DNA from: a virus
Length of the DNA: 64,000 bases
Reading direction: 5' to 3' (one strand)
Virus record (IMG/VR): IMGVR_UViG_3300036768_001490
Coordinates: 1-64,000 of that record
A model generated the notes under the pieces. The model made no database searches, was not told the DNA's origin, and worked only from the letters and a program-made list of their open reading frames with translations. Below are positions 1 to 7,408 of this stretch, piece after piece (the first letter of the stretch is position 1; each line of letters starts with the position of its first letter). The position numbers and the translations under genes were made by a program.

Positions 1-212
1 TCGTCGTAGTCGTAGTCGTCGTAATCTTCGTCCTCGTCGTAGTCGTCGTAGTCGTCGTAATCGTCGTCCTCGTCGTAATCTTCGTCCTCGTTCTCGTCGT
101 AGTCCTCTTCCTTCTCGTCGTCACGGCGCACGTTGGCGAAGAGGCATGTCTCCATCCTGTCCGTCTGCTCCGGCAGGCGGTAGGTGACGTTGCGGTTCCT
201 GGTCATGAGCAT
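1..212 (-). CDS. Asp/Glu/Tyr-rich acidic repeat protein, C-terminus cut by window edge
   Basis: Partial gene; about 70 residues are visible. It opens with a normal basic/polar stretch (MLMTRNRNVTYRLPEQTDRM), then a short linker, then passes into an almost pure Asp/Glu/Tyr low-complexity tail of DYD, DDYDDY and DEDEDY units that runs off the left edge. The DNA is a matching TCGTCG/TAGTCG tandem repeat. The first ATG (212) lies 4 bases after AAGGA and the second (206) lies 10 bases after AGGA, so either may be used. No fold is recognised. Highly acidic tails occur in DNA mimics and cation-binding proteins, but nothing here proves such a role. Confidence 0.6.
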   Translation of the reverse strand, partial: MLMTRNRNVTYRLPEQTDRMETCLFANVRRDDEKEEDYDENEDEDYDEDDDYDDYDDYDEDEDYDDYDYD

Positions 213-231
213 GTTATCCTTTGTCACAGGG

Positions 232-1008
232 TCATTCTGGTCCTTTGTCCTTTTTTTCTTCCTTCGCTTCCGGCGCCGGCTGCGTGCCGTCCTGCTGGCG
301 CAGCACGTTACCGAGCCGTTTTTCCACGTCGGTGGTGTTGCCGTGCTGGAGCGGCAGGGCCTTGAGCTGACCCATGAGTTCCACCAGGTTGTCCCGGATG
401 ACTTCTTCGACCTCTCTGGCCTTGTCCTGCTGGACCTTGCGGACCGTGTGGAACAGTTCCTGGTCGCTGGACCAGTCATGGTTGACTTGGTGGCTGAAGT
501 CCGCGTCCAGGGCCAGTCGCAGGATGTCGGGCGGGCGCACGAACCCTTCTTCCTTCAGGACGATGCCAAGGTAACGGCGCACGTCGTCCGTGAACGGCTC
601 CTGGTCGTCCTCGTCCGGTGGGTGGAGCAGGAGGGCCTCGGTGATGCCCCAGGCGCATTCCAGGCTGTCAGCCGGGTCGAACTCCTCCGGGTCGCACTCG
701 GAGCCGGACAGGACGTTGCACAGCTGCACGAAGCGCGTCACTTCCTTGAAGAACAGATCGGTCGTTACGATGGTGACGGCGGCGCACAGCTTGTCAAGGT
801 TGACCGGAGGCATCTGGGTATTCCAGGTGTCTTCCACCTCCAGCCGCAGAGTGGTCGGTGTCCAGTTCAGGCACTCGGTCCCCAGCTGGTCCAGGACTAG
901 TACCAGAAGGGTCGTGGCGTAGCTGCTGTCGTCGGTCAGTATCCTCCTGGCTATGCTCCGCGACGGGTAGGGCAGGTTCCTGCCCCTGCTGGTCTCTTTT
1001 TCTTGCAT
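232..1008 (-). CDS. Hypothetical phage protein (258 aa)
   Basis: Soluble protein of 258 residues with no signal peptide or membrane segment. It has a helical N-terminal half, an acidic middle (CDPEEFDPADSLE, LLHPPDEDDQEP) and a Lys/Glu-rich, probably disordered tail ending KEEKKDKGPE. The start is well fixed by AAGGAGG five bases before the ATG. The next gene upstream (794-1510) runs 215 bases into this one in another frame. The function is unknown. It sits in the accessory block at the left end, downstream of the fibre and glycosyltransferase genes. Confidence 0.7.
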   Translation of the reverse strand: MQEKETSRGRNLPYPSRSIARRILTDDSSYATTLLVLVLDQLGTECLNWTPTTLRLEVEDTWNTQMPPVNLDKLCAAVTIVTTDLFFKEVTRFVQLCNVLSGSECDPEEFDPADSLECAWGITEALLLHPPDEDDQEPFTDDVRRYLGIVLKEEGFVRPPDILRLALDADFSHQVNHDWSSDQELFHTVRKVQQDKAREVEEVIRDNLVELMGQLKALPLQHGNTTDVEKRLGNVLRQQDGTQPAPEAKEEKKDKGPE

Positions 1009-1510
1009 CCCTGCCTCCTTGTTGCTGGGGGAAGCGGCGTTCCAGCCACTCCTGTTTCTGGGCGAACAGGGCGAACACGTCCAAGGCGATATGGGTCACG
1101 GCGGGACGTGGCAGCTGGTCCACGTCCTCGTCCTGCACCAGGTCGTACCACTTCCTGGCTCCAGGCCAGACGGCGAAGCGGCGGTCGCTGATGTTGACCG
1201 TGAAGATGGGCACATGGTCGTGGCTCCTGGAGCCTCGGAAGTTCTGTTCCAGCCAGCTGGAGAACGTGCCCAGGTCGCTGTCGATCCTGGCCAGCAGCCT
1301 CTCCCGCTTCGCCTCGGTTACGAATCTGAGGTGAACGAGCCACTCATAGAGGTACAGGCGCAGCTGCTGGTGGACCGTCAGCTTGCCTGCACGCTGCTCC
1401 GCCGTGCGCAGGCCCAGCACGGTGCGTATCAGGTACGCGAACTGGGCAGGTGTCAGGATCGGCATGACCGCGCGTGCCTGCACCAGCGTCGGCTCGATCA
1501 CCTGTTCCAT
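794..1510 (-). CDS. Hypothetical protein (238 aa) with long out-of-frame overlap
   Basis: Residues 1 to about 165 look like a real soluble protein (LTPAQFAYLIRTVLGL, WLEQNFRG, FTVNISDRRFAVWPGARKWY). After LERRFPQQQ the frame stays open for about 74 more residues while overlapping the start of the 232-1008 gene. That tail is polar, Gly/Arg/Gln/Asp-rich and reads like a shadow of the other gene. Either the gene really ends with this tail, or ribosomes change frame (+1) near 1010, or an indel removed the true stop. I do not recognise the family. The boundary near 1010 is the least certain part. Confidence 0.55.
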   Translation of the reverse strand: MEQVIEPTLVQARAVMPILTPAQFAYLIRTVLGLRTAEQRAGKLTVHQQLRLYLYEWLVHLRFVTEAKRERLLARIDSDLGTFSSWLEQNFRGSRSHDHVPIFTVNISDRRFAVWPGARKWYDLVQDEDVDQLPRPAVTHIALDVFALFAQKQEWLERRFPQQQGGRDARKRDQQGQEPALPVAEHSQEDTDRRQQLRHDPSGTSPGPAGDRVPELDTDHSAAGGGRHLEYPDASGQP

Positions 1511-1544
1511 CCCGGTGTCCTGTGCGGCTGCAACCCTCGGGGTG

Positions 1545-1775
1545 TCATTCCTGGCTCTTCTCCTCTGCGGCAGAGGGCTGCTGAGCCAGAACCCTCAATC
1601 GCTCCTCTTCCTTGGCTTGGCGGAACGCTTCACGGGCTTCAGCCCGGGTCCAGTGTCCGCTTGTTCCGCTGGCGGAGACACACAGCCATTTGTGCTGATA
1701 CCCTACCGGCGAGCGGTAGACTCCAGGCTTCCATCCGAACCTACGTAAATCCGGATAGCCATAGCCACCACCCAT
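1545..1775 (-). CDS. Small hypothetical protein (76 aa)
   Basis: A 76-residue protein beginning MGGGYGYPDLRRFGWKPG, with a Gly/Tyr/Trp-rich N-terminal half and a charged helical C-terminal half rich in Glu, Lys, Arg and Ala (EAREAFRQAKEEER). A strong Shine-Dalgarno, AAAGGAGGGG, sits just upstream of the ATG and makes it a likely real gene. There is no signal peptide and no known domain. It follows the HEAT-repeat gene after a 122-base gap that holds a hairpin. Confidence 0.6.
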   Translation of the reverse strand: MGGGYGYPDLRRFGWKPGVYRSPVGYQHKWLCVSASGTSGHWTRAEAREAFRQAKEEERLRVLAQQPSAAEEKSQE

Positions 1776-1809
1776 TTGGTCCCCTCCTTTCGATCATACA
1801 TTTGTGTGG

Positions 1810-1850
1810 TTAGCGACAGAAGATGTAGGAGCTTCTGCCGCTAATTTTTT
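1810..1850 (+). terminator. Hairpin with T-run on the plus strand
   Basis: Arms 1810-1822 and 1832-1844 pair at 12 of 13 positions around a 9-base loop. They are followed directly by six T on the plus strand, the form of a rho-independent terminator reading left to right. All surrounding genes read right to left, where the same hairpin is preceded rather than followed by the A/T run. It may block antisense transcription or be a relic of an insertion. Confidence 0.55.
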
Positions 1851-1897
1851 CTGCTGTCTTCCAGAAGAGCACGGGCATGCCTTCTGTCTTGTGGCGG

Positions 1898-2965
1898 CTA
1901 ATAACTGCCGATCTTCTTCATGGCCTCGACGGCGGCCTGTCGTACTCTTTCGTTTTGGTCCAGCCGATACCTGTTCAAGGCGGGCACCGCGTCCTTGCCG
2001 TCCGGGCCGAACTTGCCGATGGCCTTGCACACCTGCTCTCGGATCATCTGGTTTTCGAGTGCCTTGATGAGAACGGGCAACAGGGCCTTACGCTTAGAGG
2101 GAAACTCCTCTGCGATCTCTCCAAGGACCTCGGTTGCTGCAGCCATCCTGGCCACGGAGAGGTAATCTAAACTCTGATTCGGGTCAGACGCGAGCAACTT
2201 GACCATCATGGCAACCGTTTCGTCGTCGTCTGGTGAAATGGCACCAAGGGCCTTGACAAAGACCACCACGCTGACGGTCGTCTCGCCAACCAGGCAGCGT
2301 TGCAGCACCACTCGCAGAAGCGGGGCGAGTGATCGAGCACTTCTCCTCATCTTTCCGACTTTGTCAACCAACTCAAACAATTCACTTGGATGGTCGATTG
2401 CCAGGCTGATCGCGTACTTGTACAGGTCTGGGCGAACCTGCTCCAATGCCTCGGCGGCCGCCTGCAAGACCTCCTTGTTATTACTCGTCATCGCCTCGCA
2501 CAGGGCATAGGCAGACTCCTCTTCCTTGAACTTTGCCAATTCCTTGGCGGCGGCGATCTTCTCGGCGTCCGTACCTTCGCGCAGCTTTTTGCGCGCAAGT
2601 TCCGAGGCGGGAACTAGCTTGGCCGGCTCCTTGGGCTCGGGAGATGGGTCCGCTCCATTCCTCGACCCCGAATCGGTGTTCGTGAGAGGTTTCTTTGTCG
2701 TCGAGGGCCACTTTGCTGATTGCCCACCGAGCTTAATAAAAACGGCTGCTGTACCTACTCCAACGCACAGCCCGAGCACTACGCCGAGCAGCAGGGCGGG
2801 AATGCGGCTCTTGCTACGGGCAGTTGCCGGCGGCACCGTTGACTTCGACGGCCTCGGCACCACGATGGTCCTTTTGCAGTACGGGCATTTGCCTTGCCTG
2901 CCGGCGGCGGCAGCGTTGATACTCAGACGAGCTTTGCACGTCGGACAGCTGAAGGTGATGGTCAT
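1898..2965 (-). CDS. Zinc-ribbon, transmembrane, HEAT-repeat protein (355 aa)
   Basis: Three parts are visible. Residues 1-40 form a zinc ribbon with CPTC and CPYC pairs (MTITFSCPTCKARLS...GKCPYCKRTIVV). After a basic Ser/Thr/Pro linker, one hydrophobic helix (IPALLLGVVLGLCVGVGTAAV, around residues 60-80) should anchor the protein in the membrane. The rest is alpha-helical with HEAT-like units such as AAAKELAKFKEEESAYALCEAM and PALNRYRLDQNERVRQAAVEAM. This architecture is typical of planctomycete proteins of unknown role and is unusual beside phage genes. The start at 2965 is chosen because GGAG lies 8 bases upstream; a longer start at 2995 would overlap the methylase fragment. It probably scaffolds protein contacts at the membrane. 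Confidence 0.75.
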   Translation of the reverse strand: MTITFSCPTCKARLSINAAAAGRQGKCPYCKRTIVVPRPSKSTVPPATARSKSRIPALLLGVVLGLCVGVGTAAVFIKLGGQSAKWPSTTKKPLTNTDSGSRNGADPSPEPKEPAKLVPASELARKKLREGTDAEKIAAAKELAKFKEEESAYALCEAMTSNNKEVLQAAAEALEQVRPDLYKYAISLAIDHPSELFELVDKVGKMRRSARSLAPLLRVVLQRCLVGETTVSVVVFVKALGAISPDDDETVAMMVKLLASDPNQSLDYLSVARMAAATEVLGEIAEEFPSKRKALLPVLIKALENQMIREQVCKAIGKFGPDGKDAVPALNRYRLDQNERVRQAAVEAMKKIGSY

Positions 2966-2991
2966 GGTGTGAACTCCGTAAATGGGTGACG

Positions 2992-3477
2992 TCAACCTGA
3001 CGCACGCGCGTCAATCAGGTTTCCAGAGCGGCCGTCAGTCAGTTGCTCTCGACTTTGGCGCACAAGGACAAAGAATCTGGCTGCCCAGAAGGGGATGGGG
3101 TTGCGGTCCAGTTCTTCGGCCAGCTGGAGGTCGTGCTGCTCCCACCACTTCATGGCAGCGTCGGCCTCAGCGAAGAACGGTCGGCCGAATGGGGTCAGCT
3201 CCAGCTCTCTTCGTACTTGCTCGAACAGGACGGGATCCTGCAGGCAGCGCCACAGGTTGGTGAGCTGAAGGTCAATGTCATTGACTACTTCGCTCACCCC
3301 CTGGTAATTCCAGCTCCACAGTTCGCTGAGGGCACCGCCGTAGGGGATGCCTCGAAAGGTGTGTTGAGGAGCAAGTCGGTGGATATGGGGTGCCAGATAG
3401 GTCTTGCCACCAAACCACTTCAACGGAGGTTTCGGGAAGACCTCTCGGTTTGACGATGTCAGGGCGGGTTCAGACAT
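2992..3477 (-). CDS. Truncated D12-class (Dam-like) adenine methyltransferase, N-terminal part only
   Basis: The 161 residues match the first half of D12-class N6-adenine DNA methyltransferases: PPLKWFGGKTYLAP (SAM-binding KWxGGK motif), PYGGALSELW in the position of the usual PFxGG motif, and EVVNDIDLQLTNLWRCLQDP. The catalytic DPPY motif and the whole C-terminal half are absent. Intact family members are usually near 270-300 residues. The frame stops at 2992 and the HEAT gene starts 27 bases later, so the missing half is not nearby. It is therefore most likely a non-catalytic remnant. The Shine-Dalgarno is weak, which also fits decay. Confidence 0.7.
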   Translation of the reverse strand: MSEPALTSSNREVFPKPPLKWFGGKTYLAPHIHRLAPQHTFRGIPYGGALSELWSWNYQGVSEVVNDIDLQLTNLWRCLQDPVLFEQVRRELELTPFGRPFFAEADAAMKWWEQHDLQLAEELDRNPIPFWAARFFVLVRQSREQLTDGRSGNLIDARASG

Positions 3478-3538
3478 CGAAGACTAGCTCTGCTCAATCC
3501 GATGGTCCTTTTGCTGGTGTCTCGGCTCCCATGCGCCC

Positions 3539-3877
3539 CTACATCAGGCTGGCGCAGACTGGGACGTCGATCCGGTAGCGCTTGGGCTGCATGCGGGGGT
3601 GTCCCGCTGGCAGGGGCTGCCCCTGTTCGTCGTGGATATTCTCGAACGACATCCCCTCGGAGTTGACCGGGTAAGGTCCGATGACGTTGCCGTTGATCCG
3701 TGGCGGCACCACGCCCGCGGACTGGGCGTAAACGATGGCCAGGCGGCGGGCTTCGGCGGAATCCAGCTCCGTGAAGGCGGCGGTGAACGGCGGACCGGAG
3801 CAATCTGACTCGATGACGACCACGCCTTTGGAACGGTCGGGTGCAAACTGGCAGGCACTTTCCACGACGAGCAGCAT
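3539..3877 (-). CDS. Small hypothetical protein (112 aa)
   Basis: A 112-residue soluble protein beginning MLLVVESACQFAPDRSKGVV, with a central helix (DSAEARRLAIVYAQSAG) and a polar C-terminus (KRYRIDVPVCASLM). The start is supported by GAGGAGG eight bases upstream. It is the first gene after the structured non-coding region 3878-4155, which may carry its promoter. No family is recognised. Confidence 0.6.
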   Translation of the reverse strand: MLLVVESACQFAPDRSKGVVVIESDCSGPPFTAAFTELDSAEARRLAIVYAQSAGVVPPRINGNVIGPYPVNSEGMSFENIHDEQGQPLPAGHPRMQPKRYRIDVPVCASLM

Positions 3878-3928
3878 GATGGGATTCCTCCTCGATAGGT
3901 AAGGAAAAGCGAATATCTAAGTTTTCCG

Positions 3929-3947
3929 CCCTGGTAGTTTACCAGGG
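3929..3947. repeat. Perfect 8-bp hairpin
   Basis: CCCTGGTA (3929-3936) and TACCAGGG (3940-3947) pair perfectly around a GTT loop. It lies directly beside the larger nested inverted repeat. Confidence 0.55.
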
Positions 3948-3951
3948 ATAT

Positions 3952-4029
3952 AGCCGCGGGACCACATGTGTTAATTCTATCCCCTTCGCTTCTGCGAAGA
4001 GGATGAACAACACATGCGGTCCCGCGGCT
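3952..4029. repeat. 78-base nested inverted repeat
   Basis: Outer arms 3952-3972 and 4009-4029 match at 20 of 21 positions. Inside, arms 3979-3989 and 3994-4004 match at 10 of 11 positions around a TTCT loop. The two stems stack into one long hairpin with small internal loops. There is no T-run, so a simple intrinsic terminator is not proven. Confidence 0.7.
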
Positions 4030-4074
4030 AGCGGGCCACACGTTCCTGGCCAACGGCTATGTGCCGTGGGCAAA

Positions 4075-4091
4075 TTATTTGACGCAAATAA
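4075..4091. promoter_or_regulatory. 17-base palindrome, operator-like
   Basis: TTATTTG, ACG, CAAATAA: a perfect 7-bp inverted repeat with a 3-base centre in an AT-rich patch of otherwise GC-rich DNA, upstream of the minus-strand gene at 3539-3877. This is the form of a dimeric repressor site. No clear -35/-10 pair could be assigned. Confidence 0.4.
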
Positions 4092-4155
4092 GGCAGAAAT
4101 TTAGGTACCCGTCCTGGGGGTGACGTCTGGGATGGGGTGCTGGGTGCGTGGCCTG

Positions 4156-4479
4156 TCAGAAGGTGAGCTGGACGATCTTGCCGCTGTTGTTGCGGAACGT
4201 GACCCGTGCCTGCTCCGCGTGCAGCAGCTCCTTCAACCGGCGTTTGCGGTCGCTGGCCATGCCGGCGATGGTCTGCTTGGCGGAAGCGAAGATGTTGGCC
4301 TTTTCCTGGGCTGCGCGGCCGCAGGAACCGCAGCCTCCCTGTCGGCTGCCTCCGCCGCGCACCACTCGTCCGAGGGGGGCCAGGAAGGGGAACTCCTTCA
4401 CGATTGCGTCGTTCAGAGCCATGCTGGCCAGGGTGCTGTCCTCCAGTACGACCAGCTTGCGTCGTGCGTTCTCTGCCAT
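4156..4479 (-). CDS. Small protein with CGSCG motif (107 aa)
   Basis: Begins MAENARRKLVVLEDSTLASM. The start at 4479 is preferred because GGGAG lies 8 bases before it. A Gly-rich stretch at about residues 42-55 holds a CGSCG motif (RGGGSRQGGCGSCGRAAQEK) that could bind metal or form a disulphide. The C-terminal half is a basic amphipathic helix (DRKRRLKELLHAEQARVTF). The function is unknown. It is the last gene of the cluster downstream of the glycosyltransferases. Confidence 0.6.
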   Translation of the reverse strand: MAENARRKLVVLEDSTLASMALNDAIVKEFPFLAPLGRVVRGGGSRQGGCGSCGRAAQEKANIFASAKQTIAGMASDRKRRLKELLHAEQARVTFRNNSGKIVQLTF

Positions 4480-4490
4480 CTCGGTGCTCC

Positions 4491-4949
4491 CTATGTGCTG
4501 AGGCTTCCGGATGAGCCGCCTTCCGGCTCCGCTGGCGGCGGCGCTCCGACCCATACCTCCTCGGTTGGGACCAGCTGTTCCATGCGGTCCAGGGCCAGCA
4601 ACAGGTGGTTGACCTCCTCTTGGATCAGGAGCCAGACCTTGCGTGCCTGCTCGACCTGGCGCAGGTCGATCTCAAAGGCTGCGGACCGGAAGATGGGGAA
4701 GGCCGTGCTGTGGTCCGGCGCGTGGGCCGGGTACTCGCTCATGTCCGCGGGGCTGGCCACGCCCAGAAACTCGTCCACGACTTCGTGCGTGTGTGGGTTG
4801 AGAGGATGGCGCAAAAAGAGGAAGACGTTCGGGTCGGTGCCCGTGTGCAAGGGGTCACTGGCCTCCACGCGCAGGCGGTAGGCTCCTAGCCAGAGGTAGT
4901 TGACGTTGGTGATCTCGAACTTTTTGAGCAGGAGCCGGCGTCGTGCCAT
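4491..4949 (-). CDS. Hypothetical protein (152 aa)
   Basis: A soluble protein of 152 residues. Beta-rich segments (YLWLGAYRLRVEASD, DPNVFLFLRHPLN) are followed by a predicted long helix (FEIDLRQVEQARKVWLLIQEEVNHLLLALDRME) and a Gly/Ser/Pro-rich tail. GGAG seven bases before the ATG supports the start. It is packed tightly against its neighbours, so it is probably co-translated. The family is not recognised; a virion assembly or fibre-associated role would fit its position only. Confidence 0.6.
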   Translation of the reverse strand: MARRRLLLKKFEITNVNYLWLGAYRLRVEASDPLHTGTDPNVFLFLRHPLNPHTHEVVDEFLGVASPADMSEYPAHAPDHSTAFPIFRSAAFEIDLRQVEQARKVWLLIQEEVNHLLLALDRMEQLVPTEEVWVGAPPPAEPEGGSSGSLST

Positions 4950-4963
4950 CCCTGGTCTCCGGC

Positions 4964-5332
4964 CTACAGACTGAGTGAAAGGATCTTGCCGTCCTCGGAC
5001 CTATAGTACAGCACGAGCGGGCGCGGGCGGTAGCCACGTTTGGCAGCGACCAGGTTGGCCAGGGGCTCCAGGTTGCCGCCGCTGGCCTGGAAGGAGGCTA
5101 GACGGCGGCCCAGCTCGCTCAGGACGGGCGACATGGTATGGCTGACGGAGCCGCAGCGGTAGCAGGCGCTGGCAGGGGCGCGCACGGTTTGGTTGACCAC
5201 AGCCATGTAGGCGTCCCGGCACGACTGCTCCCAATCGGAGAAGCCGGCGGGCAGGGTGGAGAAGAATGCTGGGTCTGCGGCCAGCTGGAACAGAGCAATG
5301 GCGTCAAGGACCAGGGGAGGTCCGTCCTTCAT
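4964..5332 (-). CDS. Hypothetical protein (122 aa), coupled to the glycosyltransferase
   Basis: Begins MKDGPPLVLDAIALFQLAAD. Its ATG overlaps the stop of the upstream 678-residue glycosyltransferase as ATGA, a sign of translational coupling. It carries one CYRC pair (residues about 57-60) and ends in a beta-rich segment (RPLVLYYRSEDGKILSLSL). The coupling suggests it works with, or is needed in step with, the glycosyltransferase. No known domain was seen. Confidence 0.6.
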   Translation of the reverse strand: MKDGPPLVLDAIALFQLAADPAFFSTLPAGFSDWEQSCRDAYMAVVNQTVRAPASACYRCGSVSHTMSPVLSELGRRLASFQASGGNLEPLANLVAAKRGYRPRPLVLYYRSEDGKILSLSL

Positions 5333-7365
5333 GGTATCTCCCCCCAGGGGAACTTCTTGCCGGGGCCCACCTGGGAAGTGCCGCGCGGCGGCGCGTCGGA
5401 CCAGGCGACCGGCCACTTCTTGCTGCTGAAGTCCGCCAGCTTGAAGCCAGCCTGGTGGACCTGGGCGCCGATGCAGATGTCGCCTCCGTTGTGGACCAGG
5501 CGCTGGTCGGGGATGTGAGCGGCGCGGATGGCCTCGGTGGCCAGGGCCCAGAAGCTGCCCGTGGCGAACACGATCTGGCTGCCGTTGGGCGCCAGGCGCG
5601 TCCCCCGCTCCATGTGGAGCCAGCGTTGTCGCCACCAGGGAGCCTGCTGGAACCACTTCTCGGGATGGTAGCCGCGTTTCCGGAAGTACATCAGGTCGTG
5701 GACGTAGCGTGGCCCGTACAGCCGGCAGCCGTGTGGGTGGCCCTGGACGATGCGCTCGGCCAGCAGGTCGAGCCAGTCGCTGGACACGACATGGCTGTCG
5801 TCGTCGAACCAGATGACGTAGGAGGTGGTGATGGGACAGGTATCGTCCCAGAACATTTCGCGCATGGCCGGGTACTTCTTGCGCGCCTGGGGGTCATTGG
5901 GGTCGGACCAGTCCGGGTAGATCCTGGTGATGGTGGCCGGGGTGAAGCCGTTCAGGTAGTCCCAGGTGCGCCGGCTGACCTGGTTGGCTGCCACGCGAAT
6001 GTCCAGTCTGCCTGGCGGCGTGTGGTCCAGGATGGAACCGAGGCAGCGCTGGGCCAGCGCCGGGTAGTCGCCGTACAGCAGGATGCAGACGGTGAACTTG
6101 CCGCCGATGAATGGGTGGTCTAGCAGGGAAGTCTTGCCCGGAGGACGGGGCGGCGGCTGCTGGAACTCCTTCGGCAGGGGCGGCGACCAGGCGGCGGGTG
6201 CTGGCTGACGTGGCGTCTCTTCCGCCGAACGGTCGGTCGCTGGTGCCGGCGCGGCGGCGCTGCCGTCTCCCTCCCCCTGGCGTGCGGTCGGCGACGGGTC
6301 CGGCGTCGGTGGCGCATCGGTGACGCGGCGGTAGGTGCCCCGCGGCGGCGCGATGGGGGGCAGGATGCCTTTTTCGTAGTAGTTCATGACGGCCTCGACC
6401 ACATGGTCCACGGTAATCATGGCCAGGCATTCCGGCACGGACTGGGGCAGGTCGCGCACGGGCCTGCGGCACAGGGAGTTCATCTTGCGGGCGTTGCTGT
6501 AGTCGGCCTGCTCGATGGGCACGACCCGGTCTTTCCAGCACCCCCGGGTCAAGTTGCCGACGCCGCAGTCGAGCAGGCCGAGCGTGTGCAGGAAGGTGTG
6601 CTCTACCTTGACGGGGGCGCACTGGTCGCCGAAGGCGGTGGGGTAGTAGCAGTTGGTGTAGGCTTCCCACCAGGGTTCTTCCCGCCCTCCCGCCACGACC
6701 ACGCACGGCTTGTCGAACACGGCTGCGATATGCATGGCGGCGGTGACGCCGCAGAGGACGCCGTCCGCGTGGTAGATGAGGCGGAAGAAGTCGCGCTCGT
6801 TGTTGGTCTTGCCGACCATGCTGGTACAGTTGTGCAGCCGCGGGTGGAAGTGCCGGTGGAAGTCGCCGCCGGCCTGGACGCAGCGGATGCCCTGGTCCGC
6901 CAGCGTGTCGATGACTTCCTGCCAGCGCTGGGCATACCAGACCTTGGCCGTCATGTCCATCTTGCCGCCGGCGACCACGACCCAGTAGCGGTGGTCAAGG
7001 ATGGGTTCCTTTTCTGCCGGACTGAGGTGGATGTCCCCTTTGGGCTCCGTGACGGGCACCTTGATGCCGACTTTGCGCTCGAAGTCCCGGTGGAACCAGC
7101 TGAGGAAGTGGACCTTGAGGCCGCTGCCGGCGGCGCGGATCCCGTCCAGGTACTCCAGGTTGACCAGCTGGCCGCTGGCGCCGTCCGGCAGGGGCTGGCA
7201 GTATGGATTGTTGCGCCAGAAGACGTTCCGGTAATGCCCCGAGCAGTAGACCTGGTACTTCCCCGGATAGGCCCGGGCGATGTCGCGTACCAGGGCAGAC
7301 AGGCAGACCGTGTCCCCCAGTGCCCAGCGGTTGTGCAGGATCAGGGTCGGCTTGCTCGGCGGCAT
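5329..7365 (-). CDS. Bifunctional glycosyltransferase: GT9-like domain fused to GT2-like domain
   Basis: A 678-residue fusion. Residues 1 to about 340 resemble GT9/heptosyltransferase-type enzymes: HNRWALGDTVCLSALVRDIARAYP at the start, and late NDP-sugar-binding features such as IYHADGVLCGVTAAMHIAAV. A Pro/Ala linker (about 343-420) follows. Residues 420-678 form a GT2-like domain (FTVCILLYGDYPALAQRCLGSI) with an acidic WFDDDSH metal/nucleotide-sugar motif near residue 520. No signal or membrane helix is visible, so it should act in the cytoplasm. It lies just downstream of the collagen-tail fibre gene and a second glycosyltransferase, so virion-protein glycosylation is the natural inference; host-envelope modification is an alternative. 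Confidence 0.8.
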   Translation of the reverse strand: MPPSKPTLILHNRWALGDTVCLSALVRDIARAYPGKYQVYCSGHYRNVFWRNNPYCQPLPDGASGQLVNLEYLDGIRAAGSGLKVHFLSWFHRDFERKVGIKVPVTEPKGDIHLSPAEKEPILDHRYWVVVAGGKMDMTAKVWYAQRWQEVIDTLADQGIRCVQAGGDFHRHFHPRLHNCTSMVGKTNNERDFFRLIYHADGVLCGVTAAMHIAAVFDKPCVVVAGGREEPWWEAYTNCYYPTAFGDQCAPVKVEHTFLHTLGLLDCGVGNLTRGCWKDRVVPIEQADYSNARKMNSLCRRPVRDLPQSVPECLAMITVDHVVEAVMNYYEKGILPPIAPPRGTYRRVTDAPPTPDPSPTARQGEGDGSAAAPAPATDRSAEETPRQPAPAAWSPPLPKEFQQPPPRPPGKTSLLDHPFIGGKFTVCILLYGDYPALAQRCLGSILDHTPPGRLDIRVAANQVSRRTWDYLNGFTPATITRIYPDWSDPNDPQARKKYPAMREMFWDDTCPITTSYVIWFDDDSHVVSSDWLDLLAERIVQGHPHGCRLYGPRYVHDLMYFRKRGYHPEKWFQQAPWWRQRWLHMERGTRLAPNGSQIVFATGSFWALATEAIRAAHIPDQRLVHNGGDICIGAQVHQAGFKLADFSSKKWPVAWSDAPPRGTSQVGPGKKFPWGEIP

Positions 7366-7408
7366 CCGTGGTCCATCTCCCCGTCGGTGCTGCTGCCTGC
7401 CTGGCCGG

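Larger units (their letters stand above)
3878..4155. other. Structured intergenic region
   Basis: This 278-base gap is the largest non-coding stretch in the window and is more AT-rich than its neighbours. From left to right it holds a GGAAAA/TTTTCC hairpin (3903-3927), a perfect 8-bp hairpin (3929-3947), a 78-base nested inverted repeat (3952-4029) and a 17-base perfect palindrome (4075-4091). I see no convincing gene in it. It separates the glycosyltransferase/small-gene group from the left accessory genes and could act as terminator, operator/promoter region or structured RNA. Confidence 0.6.

Noticed and set aside
3544-4053. Longer minus-strand frame through the structured gap
   Set aside because: It would use the hairpin DNA as coding sequence and reads as a shadow frame over the 112-residue gene, which has a strong ribosome site.
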